This document shows positions 1 through 9,880 of a stretch of 64,000 bases of DNA, piece after piece. Both the position numbers and the translations under genes were made by a program. Positions within the stretch are counted from its first letter, which is position 1; each line of letters opens with the position of its first letter. The notes under the pieces are model-generated. The model was not told where the DNA came from. It was given only the letters and a program-made list of their open reading frames with translations, and ran no database searches. The DNA is from Euglena gracilis (lineage: Eukaryota; Euglenida; Euglenophyceae; Euglenales), in NCBI GenBank assembly GCA_039621445.1, contig CP154954.1, positions 14,178,387-14,242,386 of the forward strand, in the 5' to 3' direction.

Positions 1-1
1 G

Positions 2-208
2 ATGCTGCGGGGTACGCCGATGATCGCCGTGGGTGCGGACATCGACCTGCGGGACCTCCATGGGCGACTGTCGATGATGATGGGCAGCGAGCGGAAGATC
101 TTCCGCAAGGACATCCTGCTGTGCATCCCGCCGCCAACGCCGGACCCGGACTGGCAGTGGGCTCGACGAACTTTGGCGGTGTTCACGACGGAGATCAAGC
201 ATATGAAG
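2..208 (+). CDS. Gene 1, exon 1 (unrecognised protein, 5' end may lie outside window)
   Basis: Open from the first bases of the window. It encodes about 69 residues, beginning MLRGTPMIAVGADIDL and ending TTEIKHMK, and closes at AAG followed by GTAATT, a good donor. The ATG at position 2 is not proven as the start because upstream sequence is missing. Codons are GC-rich while the following intron is AT-rich, as expected for a true exon. The donor falls at phase 0 and joins in frame to the block at 352. I do not recognise the family. Later exons contain a segment around ADWVMVISS that faintly recalls the core strand of TIR/SEFIR-like folds, but this is too weak to name a function. Confidence 0.6.
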
Positions 209-351
209 GTAATTTTTGTGTTTCTGTTGTATTGAAGCGGAAAAGCGCTTCGCAGTTTCAAAGGTCTTTTATACATCTGTTTCTTGGTTCATGCATATGA
301 CAAATGCGAATGAGATTCACGGTCCGTATCGTTTGTGTTCCCCTCACGTAG

Positions 352-394
352 GACCCCGTCCAGATCTCCCTGCAGGGGATGCACCAGGGCCCGG
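352..394 (+). CDS. Gene 1, exon 2
   Basis: Starts after acceptor CACGTAG and reads DPVQISLQGMHQGP in phase with exon 1. Donor GTCGCA at 395 leaves phase 1. The two leading bases of the block at 551 complete a GTG codon, so the three exons join in one frame. The flanking introns (209-351 and 395-550) are short and AT-rich. Confidence 0.5.
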
Positions 395-550
395 GTCGCA
401 CTTTCTTTGTCGTTTTACTGGTGCTGTTGCATACAATTATTTAATCCAATGAATTTGAATATGTCCTGATTCGGTAGACCAAATTACGCTTAGTGTGTGT
501 TGCTTTACAATGCTCATTGTGACTGTGAGTTGCTAATTCATGTTCTCGAG

Positions 551-795
551 TGTGTCCCGGTGCACCCGACGTTGCCCACCTCGTTCCCGTGGAGGTCGTC
601 TGGTGGTTCCTGCGGCGGCTGGACGTGGCCACCGCGGACTGGGTGATGGTGATCAGCTCCCGGGCGGTGCTGACCGCCCAGCTGGCGGTGCGGGCGGGCA
701 GCGCCATCAACTTGCTGTGGGGCGTGCCGACCCTGCAGGCGGGAGACGCGGAGGCGCAGCAGCGCCTCCAGTGCCTGGACGACGTCGGCCGGGAA
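551..795 (+). CDS. Gene 1, exon 3
   Basis: Starts after CTCGAG and reads VCPGAPDVAHLVPVEV, then WFLRRLDVATADWVMVISS, and ends at CLDDVGRE before donor GTGAGG (796), a near-consensus site. The open frame continues to about 850, so a later donor (839, 842 or 851) is possible, but those are phase 1 and do not match the next coding frame. The block is strongly GC-rich with hydrophobic and basic patches. Family not recognised. Confidence 0.6.
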
Positions 796-1063
796 GTGAG
801 GGTGGCCGACGGACTGCCCCCTGTGGTCTGGGATCAGGGTCGTCAATGCTGTCATATGATGTCTTCTAACCAGAAATGGTTTCTGTCGTTTCAGTACTCC
901 TTCATTCAGGATATCTTTCCATTACATCTTGTCCATATTTTTTTAAAACTATCAGAAAGGAAGCGTAAAACCGCTTCAAATCAATACTTCATTTTTTTAC
1001 TAGTGTTTTCTTGTCTCCAGTTCAAACTATCTCTGTGTACATATTGATTGCCCTGCTGACAAG

Positions 1064-1407
1064 GACGTCCACAGCAGGATCATCCGCCACCTGGCTCTGA
1101 ACGTCTCCGGCTTCATCCCTGAGGCGACGGAGACGGCCGCCCCAGCGCCCACGCAGGGGGAGCCCCCGGCCAAGCAGGGCGGCCAGGACCCGAAGGAGGC
1201 CAAGTCCAAGGAGACCAAGGAGTCCCAGGACAAGCCGAAGGAGAAGGAGACCAAGGACAAGCCGGACAAGAAGACCAAGGACACGCCTAAGAAGGGCGCC
1301 CGGGGGAAGCAGTCCGCCTCCTCGCAGCAGCCGGCCCGGCACTCCTACGAGTCGTCCCCGGAACCGCCTGAGCGCCCGACACACAGGGAGCGGCCTAATG
1401 GTGGATT
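1064..1407 (+). CDS. Gene 1, exon 4 (lysine-rich linker)
   Basis: After acceptor ACAAG the frame reads DVHSRIIRHLALNVSGF and then enters a low-complexity stretch of about 60 residues rich in K, E, D, P and S (repeats such as KETKES and KPDKKTKD), typical of a disordered charged linker. The open frame extends upstream to 1022, so the acceptor at 1020 cannot be excluded. The 3' end lies between 1400 and 1411, where three GT donors occur. The intron before it carries the 18-nt palindrome at 960-977. Confidence 0.6.
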
Positions 1408-1647
1408 GTCTGTGATGTCTGTTTCCTTATGTCATGTTTCCATTTTGGCAGTAATCTGACAATTCTGTTTGATGAAGCGTTTTTCCGCTTCCTTGTGGCT
1501 GAATCATAGTAATTTTTCTGAGACTGGAAATGCGTTCCTGTTCGACTGCTAATTGGTTCCACTTCGATGCAACACAATGGCATCTAATCAAAACCGATAT
1601 CTGTGTTCCACGCCTCCCATTTGCGCCGCTCCCTGTTGCCGAGGAAG

Positions 1648-1691
1648 CGGTCCGCCCTGGAGAACATCGAGGAGATGCTGGTGGACGACGA
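1648..1691 (+). CDS. Gene 1, exon 5
   Basis: Encodes RSALENIEEMLVDDE. It can be read as ending in a TGA stop at 1693-1695, but GTGAGC at 1692 is a near-perfect splice donor. Splicing to the block at 2219 restores a GAG codon and continues in frame, so I prefer a splice over a stop. The acceptor is at GAG or GAAG just upstream. Confidence 0.45.
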
Positions 1692-2218
1692 GTGAGCGGG
1701 CGGCTGCGGCAGCCGCCGTGGCAGCGGGCGGTTGGTGCCGCCAGCGAGGGAGGGACAAGCGAGACCCATACCCGGAACCCGACCAGACCCATACCCACAC
1801 CCAGACCATGTCCCCAACCATGCGCACACCTTCGCACTTCGCTGCACCACACCCACCCATTTCGCCGTGTCTTTCATTTGTGTTTGTCTTTGGCATGGCT
1901 GCGGAACTGGGGGCTGTGGGGTTTGTTCCACTTGTGACCTTTGTTTTGAGAATCAAAATTACACACCCACAACTTCCTCGGCTCATGGTGCTTTCCTTTC
2001 GGGATACAATGCATCTTCTCGGTACTGTTTGATGCGGGATTCACGTTTGTTGCGTAGTTCCAGTTTGGTAAAGGCCATTACATTCATTTGGCTCTGTGAT
2101 GTTGGTAATATGCTCAGTTCGGAACCAATACAATACATTTTGAATTGCACTAAATTCCTTCTCTTTGATTCGAGGAAGCGGAAAACCGCTTCATCATTTT
2201 CCTGTTTGTTTTTTGCAG

Positions 2219-3027
2219 GTTTTCCCTCCGACCCCCTTACGATGGCCCAGTACCCAGGGATTTGTGCTTATCCTTTTTTGGGGGGTCAAATTCTTATCCG
2301 TAGTTATCCGTAGTTATCCGTAGTTATCCGTAGTTATCCTTATTTGCTAAAATACCCTTCCTGGCAGGGGATATCCATCTAGAAATGGCTGCAATTGAAA
2401 GGATGAAGAGAGTTGATCATCATTAACCTCAGGAATGCCTAAAAATTCGTGAAATATGACAATCTAAACAGAAAACGACAAGCATCCAAGGCAGATGGAA
2501 ACGACAATGTCCGGTGTGGGTCTTTTAATATTTCATCCACCATTCTTCACAAGCACCGTTGCAGAACATGCCAACGGCTGCCTGCCGGACGTTAGACGAC
2601 ATCTTCTGTCGGTTTTTAACATCAATGACACCGGCCAAACAGAAAGAAAGCTATCTCTTTATAGGATGCACGCCGCCAAATGGAAAATTGTTGCGAAAAA
2701 AAGCTGAAGAAAAGGGCTGCTTGAAAAACCGTTCAATCAACACTAGAGACAGGAAAACAGACATAAAGAAAAACAGGCTCAGAAAGGGGGGTCACGTTGA
2801 GCCCAGAAAGGCCCAATGTCTCTGCGGCTATGTACAGAACAACGTAGTTATCCGTAGTTATCCTTATTTGGACATTTTGGCTCATCCGTAGTTATCCGTA
2901 GTTACCCGCTTTTATCCGTATTTGGGGGTTTCGGGCTTATCCGTAGTTATCCGCAGTTATCCGTAGTTATCCATTTCAGGATAAGCACAAATCCCTGCAG
3001 TACCTCAAGCGTGGACTTTGATTACAG
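2219..3027 (+). CDS. Gene 1, exon 6, interrupted by transposon M1
   Basis: The left part (2219-2254) follows a strong acceptor (TTTTTTGCAG). The right part (2998-3027) ends at ACAG before donor GTCTGT. If the element and one copy of the 7-bp duplication are ignored, the exon is 58 nt and in phase with exon 5, reading FSLRPPYDGPVPQAW then TLIT. As it stands the insertion brings in-frame stops, so this copy is broken unless the element is removed from RNA. The exon assignment rests on splice signals and phase only. Confidence 0.45.
2255..2997. mobile_element. M1: hAT-like MITE with GTAGTTATCC arrays
   Basis: 743 bp. Perfect 19-bp terminal inverted repeats (CAGGGATTTGTGCTTATCC at 2255-2273, reverse complement at 2979-2997) are flanked by direct repeats CAGTACC at 2248-2254 and 2998-3004. 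Just inside the left end are four exact copies of decamer GTAGTTATCC (2300-2339). Inside the right end the same decamer recurs in the same orientation (2844-2972, partly degenerate). No transposase frame is present, so it is non-autonomous. CAG...CTG ends fit the hAT superfamily, although hAT duplications are usually 8 bp rather than 7. Confidence 0.9.
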
Positions 3028-3427
3028 GTCTGTATTGTTCTGTGTCTTACATTTGTATGCCATTTGTTGTTGCTGTAATGTCTTCTGGGGATTGTACTAG
3101 TTACTACTTTGTGACAATGATTACTGCTGAGTGCGTGCGGTCCATAACACCCGTCTGGAAATGATGAACGATTGTATGTTGGCATTGTTATTCACTGTTT
3201 GAATTGCATCCACCTCCACATGATTTAACACATAATTTTTCTGTTCCTTATTAAAGCGGATTTCCGCTTCCTTTTCGTTTTTAGAAAATTTTATTTACTT
3301 TGCACTGGAATTCCGTTACGTATGCTTCTTCTGGTGTCGATTTTGGTGACCTGTGCATGATTTTGAAGCGGAATGTCAATTTTACCGCTTTCTATACTTT
3401 GTGTTTATTATTTTCCCCCCTTTGCAG

Positions 3428-3469
3428 GGGGTTTCGCCGTCTTCTGTCTGTGGAGGCAGCCGTCATGAG
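3428..3469 (+). CDS. Gene 1, possible last exon
   Basis: A 42-nt block between TTTGCAG and ATGAG/GTGTGT, bounded by good acceptor and donor signals. In phase with the restored exon 6 it reads GFAVFCLWRQPS and reaches TGA, which could be the end of the protein. In another frame it reads GFRRLLSVEAAVM and runs into the donor. Which frame is used cannot be decided from sequence. Confidence 0.35.
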
Positions 3470-4677
3470 GTGTGTATTTGCACTTTATTGCTGTCTTTGA
3501 AATTTATGTAGGGTTTTTGTTCATTTAGACTAAATTTCAAAATTTAGGTGGCATTCCAGCTGGTTTTTGGAGATTCTAAAACTTCGTTACGGCAAGCCAA
3601 ACATCCAATCAGAAATGGCCGAAATTGTTACCTCTTCTAAAACCTTCAAAAAAAACAGGCCGTTTTAGGAAGCGTTTTTCCGCTTCCTTTTCCGTTTCGA
3701 GGGGGTTTAAATTTTTGGGCAGTTTATGCCTCCTAAGAAAAATGCGGAATAATGCGGAATAATGCGGACCGCATAATTCCCCCCCCCCCCTGGGAGATAT
3801 CAGCGACAAAAAAAAAAAAAATGCTGCCAGCGGGAATTCGTAGCCAAAATTGGTTCCAAAAAATTGGCGCACAATTGTTTTTGTGGTTTTTTCTGCGGTT
3901 GCCAAATTTTTCCATAAAAATTTTTTCCAAGAAAAAAGAATGGAAAAGGCTCAAATTTACCTTGGATGTCTCCCAAAAAACGTCTGAGTTCTGGTGGACT
4001 CAATTTATCAGGATCAATTTTGTCTATGGCTCTGCTAAACATGTGTATCACTTCCAACAAAATTCATCATCATCAGGGCAGAAGGGGAAGGCCTGGCTGG
4101 GGGGGGGGTTGAACACTCCCACCCACCACAGCATTTTTACCAATTTTGGGACATTGGGGATTTTAGCTGGGGAAATTTTTTGAATTTTTAAAAATTAACC
4201 CAAAATGCATGATTTTTTGATGGAAAACGACATTTTTTCACAAAAAATGTCAAAAAATTCAGGTTTAAAAAAAATTGTAGTTTTAGGGGGGGGGGGGGGG
4301 GAAAAAAAACCGAAGGTCAAAAAAATTGGACCAAATTTTGGCACAATCAAATTTTACTGACATTTCTGTCTCTTGGAAATATTTTGGATTCTCGATGGCC
4401 TTCATTGCTTCAAAAACCTCCCAAATCAATGAAATTTTGGAAGGTGTGAAATAATGGGATTTTGGGGGTTTTGAGGGGGGCCTCCTATATGGGTCCCAAA
4501 ATGGGTCCAAAATACACCCAGCGCCGAAGGCGCCGGGAGATCTTTTGCGGCCCAAAAATTGGTCCCACCAGAACAATGGGAAGAGGTGGGGGGTCGACCT
4601 CCCCCACCCACCACCCTGGCTGTTTGGCCGATTCCTGTTCTGCCCTGATCATCATCCAGTTCAGGGGTGAGGAACAC
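3470..4677. other. No gene seen; AT-rich with poly-C and poly-G runs
   Basis: AAAAATT-type sequence with isolated homopolymers (C run at 3780-3790, G run at 4287-4302). It holds one intronic palindrome (3669-3686) and, at 4519-4533, a copy of the recurrent GC hairpin with a TTCG-type loop. Short frames here are low complexity. Confidence 0.6.
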
Positions 4678-4803
4678 CTGAGGCGGAAGCGCTGCAAGTG
4701 CGCGACCGCCTTCGCGGGGGTCAGCCCCCCGAACCGGCACAGGTACGCCGCCAGCAGCATCCCCGTGCGGCCCTCCCCCGCGTGGCAGTGCACCACCGCC
4801 GGG
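4678..4803 (-). CDS. Dual-specificity protein phosphatase, catalytic exon
   Basis: On the minus strand a 126-nt exon lies between acceptor CCCCACAG and donor GTGTTC. It encodes PAVVHCHAGEGRTG followed by MLLAAYLCRFGGLTPAKAVA and HLQRFRLR. HCHAGEGR matches the HC-X5-R signature of cysteine-based phosphatases: cysteine nucleophile, phosphate-binding loop and arginine. The following helix resembles atypical DSPs of the DUSP23 kind, which remove phosphate from Tyr or Ser/Thr residues. The exon starts with one base and ends with two bases of split codons. Exons further upstream on this strand (11-13 kb) may form the rest of the domain. No downstream exon is recognisable before gene 1, so the 3' end is missing or unrecognised. 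Confidence 0.75.
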
Positions 4804-4859
4804 CTGTGGGGCGTGGCCCGCGACCCCGGGTCTCTCCCCCTCACCCCAAACTAATGGTG

Positions 4860-5520
4860 GTCCCCTTTTTTGCCAGCCAAATCCTTTCGAAAACATCTTG
4901 AGAAAGCATACATTATTTCCAGAAATGCCGGTCTGACGAAATGCACCCCTGGAGGCCCTCTATCATGCAACACAGTCTCATCTGACCCTCAGTCTCAGCC
5001 ATTTTCCTGTAATATACACTGACAGGCTCAGCAGGACGCCAATGACGAATTCTCGAACTGAAAATGAGCTTGTGGATTGCAGATCGATCTTGGGCAAATG
5101 ATGAAAATGGTCTTCAAAGCGCTCAGGGATCGATCCCCAATTTTGGCATTTCCCTTCCAGGACTCCACATTTGGAATTTTGATGCTCGGGGTGCAATACG
5201 TCATGGAGATTTAGGTCAGGGTCAGGGGTTTTTGCCTTATTTGGATAATTTCCCTGAAAACTTGGGATAAACTTTTGCCCTAAATCTACGACACATCTCG
5301 GCCATTTTGAAAACCGTCCAGAAATGGATTGCCGAAGCACTCCGCAGACCTGGGCACAAATGCTTCATAAAGTGGGAGATCACTCCCACCATACCATTGG
5401 TGGCGGGGGGGGGGGGCAGTAGTATGATGCTGCCCACCTGTTTTTAGCGTAGTTGTCTTTGGTCAGAACCGTGGCAAAATGGCAGAGTCAGAAGAGGGGG
5501 GGGGGCAAACCTACCCAGTT
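4860..5520. other. No gene seen
   Basis: Unique-looking sequence without convincing coding blocks. G-rich runs at 5404-5415 and 5500-5508 mark the approach to the repeat family at 5.52 kb. Confidence 0.5.
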
Positions 5521-5790
5521 TGAAACCCCTTCGCAGGTGAATAACTCGGGCCTGGCGGGGAGTTAGGGGGGGGGGGGTCAAACGGAGGTGATTCAGAAAA
5601 TAGAAATCCAGTCGCTCGCAACTGAAAAAAAATTCTTGGAACCTGAGGTCATAGTGACAACCTACGGTTTTCAGGGTCTACCCAGGGGCGGGGGGCTTCT
5701 ACCCCCTTTTTCCCCGGTGGTAAGCTTCGCCCTTGCTCACAAAGGGATAATAGCTCAGCAACGCCCCCCCCCATTTATAACCCCCCCTTT
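5520..5790 (+). repeat. Partial copy of the composite-element terminus
   Basis: Matches 50.28-50.56 kb in the same orientation: AACTCGGGCCTGGCGGGGAG, then AATCCAGTCGCTCGC, then GGTAAGCTTCGCCCTTG and AGCTCAGC. The inverted counterpart is at 7.58-7.86 kb. A diverged, isolated end of the composite element. Confidence 0.75.
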
Positions 5791-5904
5791 TTGGCTGACA
5801 AACCAAACCAGATTCCATAAACCCCAGGGGGTTAAAAACTGGGGGGGGGGGCGGGGGTTAAAAACTGGGGGGGGGCAGAATTTTAAGTTGTTACTTTTGT
5901 CCCC

Positions 5905-6090
5905 AGGCCCTGGGTGTCCTGGCATCGGTGTTCAAAACAGAATTTTTTTTGCAAGGTTGCGCATCGGCGCAATTTTACAGTCACTTTCAAAGCTACGTGT
6001 GTGTTTGGCCGCCTGAGTGAGTTTCGGGAGTCAATTGTTGTGATTTTCAAAAAGAGTGCTGATTTGCGCAAATGCCCTCATCGTCAGATA
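5905..6090 (+). repeat. Dispersed element with GGCGCAATTTTACA core
   Basis: GCGCATCGGCGCAATTTTAC, then TTTCAAAGCTACG and GGCCGCCTGAGTGAG. Related copies are at 39.59-39.94 kb, and in inverted or rearranged form at 41.34 kb (CTTAGGCGGCC) and 60.61-60.68 kb (TTAGGCCGCCTAACTCGC). About 100 bp; class unknown. Confidence 0.55.
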
Positions 6091-6389
6091 AAAAAAGCTT
6101 AAATGCATGGCAGCGACCGGGGTGGCCGCCGAGAATTGAGCTTGGCGGTCTTTGATATTTTTCTGCTTTCTTGACTCCATTACTGACGATTCCAAAGGTA
6201 TCAAAAAAAACGACAACAAAGGAGAATTTTTTGGGGGGTTTACCTCCCCACAAGGCCAATTATCACCCTCCATTTGCCGTTTTAGGTGCCGACACGCCTG
6301 GCCCATGTTCCAGCGCGCTTTTGTGGACCAAAACGGCCATTTTAGGGTGTTTTGGGGGCTGTTTTTTTTATATAAAAAAAATCGGTTTT

Positions 6390-6830
6390 TCCAAAATATC
6401 TCGACAATGAAGCAAAACCAAAGAAAATGTCCGGAGAGCAAAAATGAAGCCCTTGGAATGCCCTATCCAAGCATGGTTTGCCATTCCCCCAACTCTTCGT
6501 GTAGCCCGAGTTACGGCCATTTTTTGGGCACTTTCGGCCCATTTCTGGGGCCATTTTGGGCCACTTTCGGGGTCAAAAATCGATGTTTTCAAAATATCTC
6601 AAAAATTAAGTAAAAATCAACAGAAACGTCCGGAGACCTAAATTGAAACCCTTAAAATGCCCTATCTAACATTATTTTGATTTCCCCACCCAGTCTGAAA
6701 TATGGGCGATTTACGGCAGGCTTGCGGCTCTGGGGTCAAAAATCAATTTTCCTAAAAATTTCTCAAAAATGGTCGGGAATCAAAGGGAATGTCTGGAGGT
6801 CCAAATTGAAGCCCTTGAAATGCCCGATCT
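6390..6830 (+). repeat. Tandem monomers, family B (about 200 bp)
   Basis: Two diverged units with landmarks AAAATATCTC, AATGTCCGGAG, GAAGCCCTTGGAATGCCC and TAGCCCGAGTTACGGCC. The same monomers recur at 7.90-8.33 kb, at 10.31-10.38 kb (fragment) and in reverse at 49.80-50.22 kb. No open frame is conserved between copies. Confidence 0.7.
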
Positions 6831-7580
6831 AAACCCCCCCCCACTTATAAACCCCCCCGGGGTTGGTAGGATCCGGTTTGGTTGGTCGGCCGAAGGGGGG
6901 GTTTATAAGTGGGGGGGGGGGGTTTATAAGTCCCGAAATTGTTGGTAAAAATCCGAACCCCAAAAATGACCCCGAAACCATCCCAAATGGGCAATTTTTT
7001 GCAAATTTGGTCAAAAATGGCATTTTTGATGATGGTCGATCTCAAAAAATTGCCAAAAAAAAACAGTTTTTGGGTGCTTTGCGGCCGAAAAAATCGTCCC
7101 TGGCGGCTTTCATTTTTCTTCCCCGAAGGGGGGGGTTTATAAATCCCGGTTTGGTTGGTCGGCACGAGGGGGGGGTTAGTACCCCCCCCTATGTCCAATG
7201 ACCGGTAACCTCTGTCCTCTGACCGGGGGGGGTGGGGTGGTCGTTGGACATGGGGTAGTGACCAAAAAGGTGTCCTCTGACCGGGGGGGGGGTGGTCGTT
7301 GGACATGGGGTCAAAAGAAAGTTGGTGGGTACCCGGGTCCCTACCCACCCAAATACAAAAATATGCCCAAATTTTCCCTTCCGGCGCCTCGCGCCAAAAT
7401 TTTTGGGCAATTTTGACAAATTTTTGTCCAAAAGGTGTCAAAAATGGCATTTTGGCCAAATTTTGGCCAATTTTTGGGCAAAATTTTTCGTCCCGGCGCT
7501 TCACGCCGGGACCAAAAATTTGGTGAAACCTCCGAAAAGGTGTCCTCTGACCGGGGGGGTGGTCATTGGACATAGGGGGG
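6830..7580. repeat. G/C-run repeats with TTATAA and GTCGTTGGACAT motifs
   Basis: CCCACTTATAAACCCCCC (6840) and its inverse GGGGTTTATAAGTGGGGG (6898) form a large palindrome. From 7190 the motif GTCCTCTGACC, a G run, then GGTCGTTGGACAT repeats three times (near 7220, 7270 and 7540). A hairpin GGCGCCTCGCGCC sits at 7382 and GGCGCTTCACGCC at 7495. Confidence 0.6.
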
Positions 7581-8375
7581 TCGCTGAGCTCTTATCCCTT
7601 TATGGGTAAGAGCGAAGCTTACCAATGGGGGAAAACCCCCCGAACCCCCCCCTCCCCCCCCCTCGGGGCCACCTCGGGAACCGGCGGATTATCACCATGG
7701 TCCCGGCCCCGTTCCCGAAAATTTTTTTTCAGTCATGAGCGACTGGATTCCTAGTTTCCGAATCACCTGGTTTTGACCCCCAACTCCCCGCCAGGCCCCA
7801 GTTATGCACGCGCGAAGGGGTCCAAACTGGGTAGGATTGGCCCGCCCCCCTGGATAAGCCCTCCCCCCCTTTGGACTCTGCCATCTCAGGCCCAAAAATC
7901 GATATTTTCAAAATATCTCAAAAATGAAGCAAAATCAAAGGAAATGTCCAGAGACCTAATTTGAAGCCCTTGGAACGCCCCATCTGCTGGTATTTTGATT
8001 TTCCCGCAACTCCCCGCCTGGCCCGAGATATGCCCGTTTTCGGCCAACGGGCCATTTTGTACACTTTTTCCACTGTCCGAGCCATTTTCGGCCAAAATTC
8101 GGCCAAAAATCAATATTTTCAAAATTTCGAAGCAAAATCAAAGGAAATGTCCGGAAACCTAATTTGAAGCCCTTGGAACACTCCATCTACCGGTATTTTG
8201 ATTTCCCCGCAACTATTCGCGTAGCCCGAGATACGGCCGTTTTTCGGCCGATTTTGGCCATTTTGTACACTTTTCCCACTGGTGGACTTAGCCGTTTTCG
8301 GCCAAAAAAGGCGAAAAATATCGAAAAAAAATTTTTTACCCAAAACCATGCTTCTTGGCCATCATGGGTCATGAT

Positions 8376-9266
8376 CAGGCACCTATGGTCACTTCCCATT
8401 TTGGTGCTCTGGTCGGCCCTGGTCGGCCCTGGTCGGCCCTGGTCGGCCCTGGTCGGCCCTGGTCGGCCCTGGTCGGCAAATAGTCGGCCATAGGTGGGGG
8501 TATCCGTCACAGAAAAAATGTGAAGGGATGCAATGATTTTCTGAATTGTCTCGCCAAGATCAAAAGGAAATGCCCCATAAAGCCTCCATTGGCTCCCCAA
8601 AAGCAACCAAAATGACCTAAAATGGCTTGAAATAACCAAAAATTACCCAAAAACGCCAACAAAATCCACAAAAGATTGTGAAAAATGACTCAAAATTACC
8701 AAAAGGGCGCAAAATGGCCAAAATTCCATAAAAAAATGCTCAGATTGACCCAAATTAGCCCAATATTTGCCCAATCAGTGACAAATAGCCCCCAAATTAG
8801 CAAAAACTGATCCATAATGGCCAAAATGGGTGTAAAACTGGAGATTTGTGAGAAAATTATCCAAAAATGGGTTTAGTTCTTCAAAATATACAAAAAAAAT
8901 GCAAGCATCGCCCAGCATCGCCCAGCAACACCCTGCATCGCCCAGCATCGCCCAGCGTCGGAACCCCACCTCTGGTCTCCAAAAATCCAGCATCACCCAG
9001 CATCGCCCAGCATCGCCCTGCATCGCCCAGCATCACCAGAGGTGCTTGTTCCAGAGGGAAAGCTGCCAAATTCCTTCATCCATTCCCCTTCGGTCGGCCA
9101 ACCACATGCAAGTCGGCCCTGGTCGGCCCTGGTCGGCCCTGGTCGGCCCTGGTCGGCCCTGGTTGGAACCCCCACCTACGGGGGTCCTGAAAACCATAGT
9201 CGGCCCTGGTCGGCCCTGGTCGGCCCTGGTCGGCCCTGGTCGGCCCTGGTTGGCCATAGGTGCCTG
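8376..9266. mobile_element. M2: hAT-like MITE with GGTCGGCCCT arrays
   Basis: 891 bp. Termini CAGGCACCTATGG (8376-8388) and CCATAGGTGCCTG (9254-9266) are perfect 13-bp inverted repeats. The 8-bp GTCATGAT abuts both ends (8368-8375 and 9267-9274). Because it lies in a satellite containing GTCATGAT, the duplication is less telling than elsewhere. Decamer GGTCGGCCCT occupies 8411-8477 near the left end and 9111-9250 near the right, same orientation. The interior (8540-8850) is ACCAAAATGACC-type sequence shared with 61.75-62.01 kb. Non-autonomous. Confidence 0.85.
8905..9048 (+). repeat. GCATCGCCCA array half-element nested in M2
   Basis: Two runs of decamer GCATCGCCCA (8905-8958 and about 8989-9035) are separated by a hinge GGAACCCCACCTCTGGTCTC. 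The second run ends in CCAGAGGTGCTTG. CACCTCTGG (8967-8975) and CCAGAGGTG (9036-9044) are exact inverted repeats. A second copy lies at 22.33-22.42 kb. Confidence 0.75.
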
Positions 9267-9880
9267 GTCATGATGGCCATCATTGGTCCTGATGGCCATC
9301 ATGGGTCATGATGGCCATCATGGGTCATGATGGGCACCATGGGTCATGATGCGCATCATGACCCATGATTGGCATCATGGGTCATGATGCGCATCATGGC
9401 CATCACGGGTCATGATGGCCATGATGGTCGAAAAACGCCCATTTTCGGCTCGAAAACCCCTTCTCCGTTCGGTTCGGGAGGCCCAAAAACATCGTTTTGG
9501 GCAAAAAAAATTCGATTTTTTTTCGACTTTTTTGACCCGAAAATGGCCCGAAGTCAATGGGTTGGCGGTCCAAACCGGGGCGCTGGCGGGTCGAAAAACG
9601 CTCATTTTCGGCCCAAAAACAGTTTTTCCGGGTTCGGGAGGCCCAAAAACATCGTTTTGGGCAAAAAAAATTGTTTGATTTTTTTCGACTTTTTTGACCC
9701 ATGATGCCCATCATTGGTCATGATGGCCATCGTTGGTCATGATGGGCATCACTGGTCATGATGGCCATCATGGGGCATGATGGGCATCATTGGTCACGAT
9801 GGGCATCATGGGGCATGATGGGCATCATTGGTCATGATGGGCATCATTGGTCATGATGGGCATCATGGGTCATGATGGCC
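9262..9880 (+). repeat. Palindromic satellite and family C monomers
   Basis: Tandem copies of a unit close to TCATGATGGCCATCATTGG fill 9262-9430 and 9698-9880; the core TGATGGCCATCA is a perfect 12-bp palindrome. Between them (about 9425-9700) are two family C monomers marked by GGGCGCTGGCGGGTCGAAAA, CGCTCATTTTCGGC and CGGGAGGCCCAAAAACATCG. Confidence 0.85.

Larger units (their letters stand above)
234..3686. repeat. Seven-copy intronic palindrome GAAGCG-N6-CGCTTC
   Basis: An 18-nt inverted repeat, 6-bp arms and a 6-nt spacer, occurs at 234-251, 960-977, 1474-1491, 2175-2192, 3253-3270 (first base A) and 3669-3686. A looser copy with a longer spacer is at 3365-3391. The spacers differ (GAAAAG, TAAAAC, TTTTTC, GAAAAC, GATTTC, TTTTTC). 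Copies fall in introns of gene 1 or the sequence after its last exon, not in coding blocks. I find no copy after 3.7 kb, so it is local to this gene. Confidence 0.85.

Noticed and set aside
1690-1695. Gene 1 ending at TGA 1693-1695
   Set aside because: The TGA is inside a consensus donor GTGAGC, and splicing to 2219 continues in phase; a stop is still possible but less favoured.
8411-9250. CRISPR-like array (regular repeats)
   Set aside because: The repeats are head-to-tail decamers without spacers, and the setting is eukaryotic.
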